From Liolophura sinensis (Eukaryota; Mollusca; Polyplacophora; Chitonida; Chitonidae): a stretch of DNA of 64,000 bases. The notes under the pieces are model-generated. The model searched no databases and was not told the DNA's origin. It saw only the letters and a program-made list of their open reading frames with translations. A program made the translations under genes and the position numbers. Where the stretch lies: assembly GCF_032854445.1 (NCBI RefSeq), contig NC_088301.1:18549223-18613222 (forward strand), read 5' to 3'. Each line of letters begins with the position of its first letter. Within the stretch, counting starts at the first letter, position 1. This document shows positions 35,101 to 47,100 of this stretch, piece by piece.

Positions 35101-38100
35101 CGGTTTTTGAAGTGTGATTGCAATCAACACAGACATTTAGAACAAATTCTATAGCAATCACCAGCTTAACCGTCATTTTGAAAACGTATGATATCATCTA
35201 CATTTCTTGCTGCAGCATGTGTGACTGGCTTGTGGGGTGCAGACTGTCACCAACGGTGTGGCCTTTGCTGGAGTAATAATGGCTGTAACAGGACCACAGG
35301 AATATGTCCCGTGGGACAACCGAGGTGTGCGGCAGGATATCACGGTGACAAGTGTATAACAGGTATGTATGTCCGTACAGGAACTATGAAGACATGTGCT
35401 TCACAAAAAACTAAATTGTACAGTACAGGCTACAATTAGAACAAACCTTTAGACGTATTCGCCTTTCACAATTTTTGTTGGTTGTTTAAACAGTATGTTA
35501 CCGGGAGGGTTTGTGAGAAGTGACATAATGACCTTGTTCCCACAAAAACAGTAGATTTACTTCCCTAGCCGACCTTCAGCCGGCCGGCCGGTACGGCTAG
35601 GCGGGTAAAGCTATAGAATGCCAACCCAAGTCCGGCTGGCCTAAATAACCTGGGAATTTCTAGTCAAAGCTCCGTCATTTTTTTAAGAAGGATACTAGCT
35701 ACACAGAAGCAAATATACTGCCGTATCCATTTCAACTCAGTTGACATCGTTGAAGTTCCCTTCTATGACACTGACATCTCTGGCCAGACTTCAGATTCCG
35801 AATTTTCAAACTTTGAATTTGAGATTAATCCAGACATTTCAGACCGCAGTGGCAATACGGAAGGGTAAGCTACAGCTTTATTTTGTATATGTTGCACTTT
35901 ACATTTCGTGATTTTATTTTAAGATTGAATATTTATGTACTATTCTTTCCCTGTGCCTGTTTCACAATAAATATCATTCTATCCCCCGAGGGATTCTAAA
36001 TTCATACCTATATGCGCTGACAACTGCCAGTTCATGATATTATAGGTATTCTGAATACTGTCGTTTACATGCACAATATAAACATATCACGGATGTGGAC
36101 GTCGCCGTTAAAGTGTACAGAGATTTACTGCCAGCTTTCAGTAACGGAGAAACGACGAGCAACTGTTTCGAGTTGTTTCTCCTATTTAAACGTGTCTGTA
36201 GTCATGTGACAATTATCAAGAATCGCGCGGTGTCATTTCAAAGAAATAATAATAAAAACTAATAATAAATAATAAAAAAACCACATCACAATGAGCATCA
36301 ATGGATGCTCTTTCGTGCCGGCTAAGCCCCATTTATTTACGTAGTTTTACTGGTCATAATTCTACAAATGCCGTTTATAACATGGCGTTAGAATTTATAC
36401 TCTTACGTTGTATCCATACACGTTGGCGTTAAAAACTGGCGTTCTGCCAAAATGAGAAAGTAGACTGTGTTTCTGTCGTGCTCTGACAGCCACGGATTCG
36501 CAACAGTTTTTTTGTCAATCTGCTGTTACATACAGGTTCTATGTGAGCTTGCATTGTAGGTAGTGCCTGATGACCGCTCCTTCCTTGCAAAGAGTAGCGC
36601 AGCTTGTACCCACTGGAATACCTATGCACTTTATGTATGGTTGCACCGAATTTCACATGATATAAATGAGAAATTCCTTTAACTCAATAAACGTGGAAAC
36701 ATCCCAAGATGTTTGACTTCATGTATGTGGAGAGTGTGTTTGATCCTAGATTATACTGAAACAGATGGATCCTATTTTTGAGAGGGAATTAATAATAATT
36801 GGAAGCATTCAGTTATAATTACCAATATTGGCACTACTTAAAACATTTGTCCAAATCAGATTCCAGTTGAGCACACTCACTTATGTCAGTAACAGTTTTG
36901 AAAATGTTGACGTCATCAGCAAAAAGTAGACATTTAGAGAGAGATGGCTGCAGCGGCACGTCATTTACAAATGTTTCGGTGGTCAACGCTATATTATCGT
37001 CAGAGGCAATAAAGCCTTCTTCATTTCTACTACATACTAGGGTCGCCCTTTATGGTGTATATCTGGTTGATAAACTAAACTTCTCGACACATGTTAAACA
37101 TATTGTAAGTAAAGCTTTCGGATTCCTGGGATTTGTAAAACGCAATTGTACATATATACATAAAGTATTTTACAACGCACCTGTCCGGTCATCCCGCTCA
37201 GAATCGGGTTTACTCTCCATCTAGTCGTTAATGGTTGCGGAAAAACCATGTTTTAATAGGATTCCAGGATATTTTAGACAAATTATCCTTCAGATCGGAT
37301 ATTGCTTTTTTTACTGATTTACAACTTTTTAAAACACAATGCAGAGACTTGCTCTATTAACATGTCTTTATTCAGACTTTTTGTCCCTTGACGCTCACAT
37401 TTTTGGTTAATAATCTATACAGTTTTATTTTCTTTTCTATTATTCGTCTGCATACTGTCAGTCATTTTTCTCCTAGTCATTCATATCTGTTACCATCTAT
37501 TTTGCTATGATCTGTGTAATCTTGCTGTCTGTATGAGAATGGGTAAATAAAGTAAACTAAGCTAAACAATTAGTGATGAAATTCTATCTATTACATCCGT
37601 GTGAGGAATCGTAGAATAGGAAGTGGAGAAATTGCAAGTAGGTATGTCCTTATGTATGTGTTTTGGAGCATTTGGTTATTTAGTGAGACGTTCAGAGTTT
37701 TCAAATAACCACATACAGTTGACGCCTGATTTTTTGCAGTTATACAACAATACTTGTTCAGAAATGGCTGTACTCCTTGTTAAGAGAGTTGGGCGTGTAA
37801 TTTGCTACTATTTAGGCATTTACATGAACTGTTAGAATATAAACCCCATCTGAGGTAAACTGGCAAGAGGTTGTATTTAATCGGTTACGTTTGACCATTT
37901 GTCAGATATCACACTGTCGTCACTGGTCTGGATTTACTCTACACGCTGTACGTCTTTAGTTATATTTAGTATGGGGTTTGGGGGCATTCGTATGATTCGC
38001 CACAGCATTGCCAACATTTGAATCATTTAAAATTTGTGTTATGTTGATTAAATCAAACCTCCTACTTTAAAAAGTACTGTGTTTCAGTGGTAGACAGTGC

Positions 38101-41100
38101 TTTGGCAAAAGTCCACATCTACATGAACTTGTACATATATGTGTGCATCGCAGATACACGTAATTGTGGATGTGCAGATTTGTACACAATTATTTTTAGA
38201 GAGCACGACGGGTGGTGCAGAAATTCTAAAAGTGAAGGCTACTTCCGCAGTCTCCTACTTAATATTTAAGAGGAAATGCGTAAACCGTGGATGCTACGTG
38301 TATGTGTTATTTTAGACAAACCTACCAGCTATCTAACTGTTATGTTGCTGTGAATCGATGCCTCATTAATCTCTCTCCGACCATGGTTGCGTTTACTTAT
38401 TAATGGTTACACACTGTGTTGTAATAGAAGCATATGGTTGACCGGATGTTACGTTGCTAATTGCCGTAACACTGCCATTTAAGCCATAAGGAAATACTGA
38501 TCCAAGGTCCAGCATCGCAAGTAGTTTCCCATCACGTATTTCCGCTCAACATCCGAAACAGCATCTTCTGCAGAAGAATAAAATGTCTTTTATTTGAATG
38601 CTTTAGTTGTCCCAACCGTGGTCGGAGGAAGAAAAGTGTTTGCCTGTTAACAGATGTTTTTCTTGACTGTTTTTTGTCGTATATGCATCGCCGGTTAGTC
38701 TCATAACATTATAAAACAGGCCCCAGACCACAAAGCGATCTCAGACTTAAAGGTGGAGAAAACATAAAAATGACATAAAGTTCAAATGAAAGAGTGCAAA
38801 ATTATTTCTAACTGTAGTCTTCAAATTTTTTTCCGATTTTACCTTAAGGAGAAAAAGACACTTGACAATAATTATTAATTATTGTATGGTGGGTATTTTG
38901 GACCACCTTTTGGTATTTAAAGTCTTTGATTAATAAAGTTAAACAGACTTAATAAATATTTTTGCACTAGAATTTGTTCTTTTCAGCTAAAAAGTGTATT
39001 AAACCTCAATTTGGATCATATTATTATTTTTTTAATATATAACATATTTTTAATATTTTCATAATTTAGATTAAATGCATATGTTTCGAAATAAACAACA
39101 AATTTACATTCAAATAAATTTATTAGACAAGCATCACATCCTTATTTAGAACATTATTATGTAACAACGATAAATACCGAAGTTGTTCCCATATACCCAC
39201 CATACAAATTCAAAAAAAATATTAAAGATCATATCTGCAAATAAGCCTTGATGCTCCTTCATCTGATTTTGGCATCACTTTAATGTTTTCTTCTCCTTTA
39301 AGTAAAAATTTCTGTCACATAACTTGAAATTTTCCTTTCCGTTCTATAAGTTGCAATTTACTTTACAATATCTTACCCAAAATGCACGATGCCAAGCAAT
39401 ATTTTGATCTTGTTAAATACGAATTAACCAGTTTTAAGTAATTTGAAATTACTGTAGACTATTCTTCTTTACAGATATGCGTATCACAAAACTTACGCTT
39501 TTTTCCAACCGTTGACGAAATTATGTCTCGTTGAATGCTTGGTGACCTGGTCAGAGTATGTTACATAGATATCTGCTAGACACATAACGTTAAGACACCA
39601 CGGATACCAAAATTGTTAACACCTTTGCGAGCAAAAAAACATTGTACGTCAAAATTCATAAAATACGCATGTTTCATGGTTTGAAATCTTTTCTAACAAG
39701 CCATCAGCGATAATCACTTGTGTTAGGCAACAAGTCACAGAAAACTAGACGAGGTTAAAATTTTTTACTTATGACACTCAGTTTAGTCTTTCCGGCCATC
39801 AACAGGAGCAAACATTTGCTCGAACGTATGACTGATCCTATCGTTGCCCATCCTAAAAAGGTCTATTTTTATCTCCGCAGTGAAGACTGGATTGTGCTTT
39901 GAGAAATATCTCATATCATACCGGCTTCTACCTTCGTAATAACTCTGACAAAGATGTAGGCGAATACCCGTGCTTCTCGGGACGAGTTTAGTTCAGGTTT
40001 CAGGGGAGTACGATGTGACACAGACAATACACTTGTGATTTGTACACAACCCTTGTGAACTACTGTTGACTGGAGTCAGTCCTCCGACTCTAATTAGTAT
40101 AGTCTACGATGCTTTTAGCGAATCACTTGTGTAATGAAAGTAAATGATGGATAAAGATTTACGCCTGTATTTAAGGTTAGGCCTATTCCTAACCTCGTTA
40201 ACTCGCTAATTCAATTAAATTGTCAACATTGCTCCATAGAGGTTAATCTTAGACCGACTGTTTAATTTTGATCAATTCATTTCACCAGCCTGCAGTCCAT
40301 TCACATGGGGTCCAGACTGTAAGGAGACCTGTGGTAAGTGTCATGGCGGGGCTGTCTGTGACGGGGTCAGTGGGAACTGTACCAAGGGAAGTCCTCGTTG
40401 TGCCACAGGATATACAGGACTTCGCTGTGCACGTGAGTACACAACTAACACTCGACTCTTTCGATCTGTCCCCAACGTCAACGAAGGTCAGAATAATCCA
40501 GCTAGTCTAGGCATATGGACATGGCTCAGCGTAATCAAACCCCACAGGGTCACAAAAGTTTCACCAGTGTATGGGACACATAATTGAGTGTCTTTGTGAA
40601 TGTGGAAAGCCTTTGAACTAGAGCCCTTCGTGTTTTATGCAAAGACTTTTCAAACCTCTCTAAAGATATTCATCTTCAAATGGATACTAAATGTACGATG
40701 CACATACAGTGGCTTACAAAACATTTCACCAGAAGTTCTTTAGATAACTGGGTGGTCAGAGAAGTTCTGGGCTTACATTAGATAATGATAAGGTTGTATC
40801 AACAGCTCTATAACATCACCCTTAAGGGTAGCTCTCCCTGACTAAACTTACACTGTCTACATGTATATATGTTTACCATTAGTGTATTCACGACGACGTG
40901 GATTATATACTGACAGTGTGACGCTCTACTTTTAATTATTTTTTAATCAATATTTAGTGCTACGCTAAATGTACTTTTTTGGTGGTGTTTTTAGCTTGTT
41001 CTTCTGGTCCTTCGTGAAATAACTATTCAAACTCCTGTAGTGTGAACTGTTTGAATATCCTCTGTAACGTTACAACTGGTGTCAATGAGGGAGGATGTCA

Positions 41101-44100
41101 CCGGGGTTACACCTGGGAACGCTGTGATACAAGTAATATACCAAGGGTCATGGGGAGATAACTGTGTAAACACCTGGAGTGTGAACTGTATCAGTCCGGG
41201 CTGTAACGTTACGACCGGTGAGGGAGGATGGTATCGGGTTACATAGGAGAAAGATGTGACACCAGCCATACACTTGTAATTTGTACACAACTCTTGTCAA
41301 TTTACATGGCACACACAGCTGGTGTCAAGCATGCGGCTCCGATTAATATGGCCCAGGATTCTCTTCAATAATGTTGTTATTTATTTGTTTATTTGATTGG
41401 TGTTTTACACCGTACTAAAGAACATTGCACTTATACGACGGCGGCCAGCATTAATGTGGGAGAAAACCGGACAGAGCCCTGTGGAAACCCACGACCATCT
41501 GCAGGCTGCCGTTGGTCCAATAATATCGTTATTAATTACTTATTCAGCGAGACTAAAAACATTATGAGTAAACATTTTACGCGTGTATTTTAGTTTGGGC
41601 CTACTGGAAAACTTGACTCATTATTTTTGTATACATCCGTGATAAGAAACCTTATCTAACGTATTCTTTTCAAAGATTCTTTTGATCTGTCTTCATCGTC
41701 AACAGTGCCCAAAGCAATCCAGCTAGTTTAGGCTCATGGTCATTACTCAACGTTATTAAAATGCTCAAAGGCACAAACGTGCAAATCTGAAGTCTGGCCA
41801 GAGATGTCGGTGTCGTAAATTACCTCATAAGGTTGAGGTATTCAAGCCAGACGATCACTTGGCCGTGGGGTGACAGAGGTGACAAAAGACGGCCAAGACT
41901 GGTGATCATCTACCTTGAACACCTCTGCCAAAGGCGGTAACTGACTTACACAGTTGTTTTACTGTTTGGCAAGAGTCATTTGTTTTTATGAAATCAATAT
42001 TTTATTCACGGAGCCGGACGATTTTTTCTTAATATTAAAATTAACCTGAATTAACATTACTTAACATTATGGGGCTGTTTAACTATGTATTTTTTCTAAT
42101 GTATTAGCGAAGACCACCTTAGTCATGCAGTGGCGTCTAATAAATTGAAATTGACATCACTGTATTTTTCCTCTAATTCTGCTAAAGCCATTGCGATAGG
42201 GATCTATGCGTATATACATACGTAGATATATACATTCGTATACCAGCCCCCGACCAACAAGGACGCTCCAGGTCAATAATCAAAAGGCCAATTCCCAAAG
42301 ATGACGGACAACACAAACCACCAAAAATTTAGAAAATATATTAAGTACGAACATGGGATGTAATCATACCAAGACAAGCAGTTTTTAATGGTGGGAAGAC
42401 GCAAGGGATGATCTAGGCGACTGAGTTAAATCAGTCTTCAAATCGAGTACCATGCTAGAATATCAGTTCTCTCAGTTGCGCTTAGGCTGGAACTGCTCAT
42501 ATATTCAGCTGGGCGATGTACTTCAATACGATGAATACACAAACCCTAACACCGGGATAAACGGAATTAGATACAGACAAGCAGTAGAGTGCCATATACC
42601 CCGGACGCTCTGCTCATGTTTACTTTCAAGAGAACTACATGTATACTCATTATAAAACTAAAGAAACTTCGAGTGAAGACGTTCGATGCAATAACCTTGA
42701 GACATTAGTTTTTGCAGTAATAACTTGTGACTTTTTAATCGTCACACAACACGCAGGTTCTAACAAATGCTACATTTCACATAGGTGTTATTAGTGATAA
42801 ATTCAGTTAACTCAGTGAACATGGAAACATCCCATAAATGGCGACCCTAGAATGTAGTGTAACTGAAGAATGCTTTGTTGCCTCTGACGTTAATATAGCG
42901 GTGAACGTTTTGATCAAACACCGAAACATATGTAAATGACGTGCCGCTGTAGGTATCTCACTCTAAATGTCTACTTGTTGTTGATGACGTCAACATTTAG
43001 AAGACTGTTTTTGATATCAGTGATTGTGCTCAACTTAAATCTGATTTGGACAAATGTTTTAAGTGGTGCTTAAGATTGGCAATTATAACTGAATGATTTC
43101 AAATGTTCTTAATTAACTTCCCTCTCAAAAATAATATCCAGATATTTCAGTATAGTCTATGATCAAACACACTGTCCACATTACATGAAGTCAAAGGTCT
43201 TGTTGTGTATCTGACTGATGAACTAATCTTCTCCTCAAGTTACAAACATAGTAAGTGAAACTTTCACATTCCTCGGAATTTCAAAACGCAATTGTACATA
43301 TTTATCCAAAGCACCTCTCCGGGTACCCCGCTCAAAATCCGTTTACTCTCCATCTAGTTGTTTATTGTCGCGGAAGAACCATGTTTTAATAGGGTCCCAC
43401 GATCTTTTAAATGCTGTTTTCGCTGTTTTTAACTGCATGTTGATACATGGTGGTCTTGTTATTACCACTCCCAACGTACCACTTACAACACATGTGTCGC
43501 TTCCCTGGCTCCATTTACATCACTGCCAAATTTTGTACAGAAATACTTAACAACGTCGAGATCACTGAGGTCACCGTGATGAGGCAGGAAGTGATGTGAG
43601 GAAACATAAAAAATCCTTTGTTCACAAAATCTTCATACACATGCTTCCTCTGTATAAAAACTATGCACATTATAATTCTAACAAACATTTTAAACAGATT
43701 TTTTAGTAATACTGATTAAATAGTTCCGTCGCACAGGCTGCAAAATCCAAGTTTGTCAAGTTATAGTGTAAAGCGAATATAAAGAAAGGCACATGCGCTG
43801 GAAGGACTATCCCCTTTTAAATACATTTTTGTCCCAAATATATTTTTACTGGTCAAAACAATGTAGGAGTTTGTCAAAATTTAATCTCCATTAAGCGCCT
43901 AAAATCGTTTTTCTAATACGCAGTAAACTATCAAGGAGATGTTGAACAAAGATGTGTTAAAATGTAGTGTTTTTTGGTCAAGAAAGCATTTACATAGATG
44001 AGAGAAAAGTTGTACTTTTGGTTATAACATGCGACCCTGGAAAGTGGGGGAATAACTGTGCAAACACCTGTAGTGAGAACTGTATCAATCATGTCTGTAA

Positions 44101-47100
44101 CGTTACGACTGGTGTCTGCGAGGGAGGATGTCATCTGAATTACACAGGGGAACGCTGTAACACAGGTTATATACACAGGGCCATCGGGAAATAACTGTTT
44201 AAACACCTGTAGTAAGAACTGTGTAACATTAGGACGTGTGTCTGTGAGGGAGGATGTCGACCGGGTTACACGATGGCACAGGTAATACATCCAGGGTCAT
44301 GGGAAGATCCGCGTAAACACCTGCAGTGAGAACTGTATCAAAGTCTGCATGTAGTCTTACGACTGTTGTCTGTGAGGGATGATGTCATCCGGGTTACACA
44401 TGTAAAAGGCTGTGACACAGGTAGTATACCCAGGGTCATGGAGAGATAACTGTGTAAACGCCTGCAGGTAGAAACTGTATCAAACTCCGCATGTAGTCTT
44501 ACAACTGATGTCTGTGAGAGATGATGTCACCCAAGTTACACACGGGAAAGACTGTGACACAGGTAATATACCCAGGGTCATAGAGAGATAACTGTGTAAA
44601 CACGTGTAGTAATAACTGTATCAATCCCGCCATGGGGTGGGGGGTGGGGGGTGGGGGTTAATACTGTGTAAACACCTGCAGTGAGAAATGTGTAACGTTA
44701 CGACTAGTGTCTGTGACGGAGGATGTCATCCGGGTTACACAGGGAAAGGCTGTGACACAAGTAATAGACCAAGGGTCATGGGGAGATAACTGTGAAAACA
44801 CCACCAGTGAAAACTGTATCGAACTCCGGCTCTAACGTCACGACAGGTGGGTATGACGGGGGATGCCATCTGTGTTACGCAGGGAACATTGTGGCAGAAG
44901 TAATATACCCAAGGTCCTGAGGAGATAACCGTGCGAACACCTCCAGTGAGAACTGTGTAACGTTACGACTAGTGTATGTGAGGGGGGATGTCATCCGGGT
45001 TACACATGGGAACCTCTGGTTAGGACTGTATAAAGTTTCGACTCGTGTCTGTGTAGGTTAATTTCATAACCGCTGGGAACCCGCGTATGGTTACACCAAA
45101 GACGTTAAAAATGGTACTCACCACTGAGAGGCTAGAGCAAGGAAGCAGGACTGGTTTACCCGGTGTCAGTATAATGTGACTGGGCGGGGCGTCATTTCTG
45201 GTGTCTTGGCCATGATATTTCAGTGCCGGCAGGACTTTGTTGGGGTGGGCTCGCCCTGCCACAAGAGGACACAGTAAAAGTACACATGTAATGAATCTAC
45301 GTCATATGTGTGAAAAATTGTTAAGTACGACGTTAAGACTCAAGCATACATATATTCATACAGGTTTATTGTGCAATGTAAGTTTTACCGACTGTTGTCA
45401 AGAAATTGATGTTATGTAAATAATCCTACATGTACCCAATACAAGGCCGATGGAATCTTCTCATACGAAAAGAATCCCCATTTCAGTTTGTCAGCCTCGA
45501 TCATGGGGAGATAACTGCGCGAGAAGGTGTAGCGAGTATTGCCTGGAGCAGCCGTGTAACGCCCAGACCGGAGCCTGTGAGGGAGGATGTCAACCGGGGT
45601 ACGCTGGGAAATTTGTGAGAGCGGTAAGTGAAAACCATATCGGTAGCATAACGGAAAAAACTTTTTTGTAAATGTCGATATTATCATTAGTATTATAAAC
45701 AGTATAATACTGTATAATTATTTTGCAGTATAATATTCCACTTAAAAGTAAAAATATATTATTTAATATTTTATTTGCAACCCCCGGTACCACCTGTTTT
45801 TTGTAGTACAGTGTAAATCACTTTTTGGTTATCTTGCTGTGAAGGAGATATAACATAAAATATGGAGTGTTTATACACGCTACTCTTGACTGAAGCATAT
45901 GTACGACGATAATGTTATGTTTATTATCGTTATTTTTGACATTAAGCTGGGATATCATTTGTCTTACCTTTTAGTTCTAGCATCTGTGTGGTTTGTTTCC
46001 TCTCCAGGGGTTTCTGATATTCCTGGTGTTATAACTATTAGCAAACTAATTCGAATGCGAGCACTGTTTAGATTTGCCATTTGGAAATCATTTTCATCGT
46101 TACATGTAGGCCAAATAGAAAATGACATGTTCACATTGCTGATAATAATATTTCCTATTGTAAAATTTTGTAGGACAAAAAAACAAAAAACAAAGCAAAA
46201 TATTGGAAATGTCGCACCTAAAGTTTCAGATGAACAATTCACTGTTGTTTCACTCATCGACGTAAGCTGTTGAGGTTTATCCTTGCAGTCAAGAATAAAC
46301 TACCCATACCACGAGGCTTTAGTTTGAGTGGAGACATATGTTTTAGCAAATGAAAACCATGATTCCCTTTTCTTTGTTCCCATGAAAACAGCCTTAAAGT
46401 AAGGCACTAATAAAAATAGATACTACTGTGTTATCTCGAGTATTATCTATGTTATTTCGAAATTAACTTTTTCTTAAACTTTAACGTTTTTTCTTATAGA
46501 AAGGCTTATATAGTCTGATTCTTTTAACTTGTCCTCTCTAATCACCTCTATGTAAAATCACTTGCCCTTGGTACCAAAATTGCTTTTGTCAGTTACACAT
46601 AACACTAGAAGGTCTACACATAAATATCTTAATATGTTAAGCGGAGTTAGCTTGGTTTCGGTATGAAAAACTCACTAATTTTGGTAACGTCATAATTATT
46701 CAAATTTAAGATGCACGCTTGAACATGTTTCTGGCAGTGCCAGAACAGTCAGTTTCGAGTAAAGTCGCTGTTTAGATAACTGGTGTTCCTCACCCTTAAA
46801 CATACTAATCTCTGCTCAATATCCAAGAAGCCACTTGTTTTTAAATAATTACGACATAACCTAAGGCAAGTCGGTGTAGAAGAAAACCTCATGCAGTGTA
46901 ACATTTTAATTTAGAAAAACTATTTTAACTGCATTTTATCCTTGCGTGCCAATGGTTACCCTTGTTTGAATAAGAGCTTCTTTTTTCGCAGAGCTAAAGG
47001 TTACCGTTAATCCGGTGGATTACACGGGTGTGATTATCGGCTGTGTGGTGGGCGTGATCCTGGCAGCTGCTCTCATCACCGCTGTGGTACTCTACGTGTA

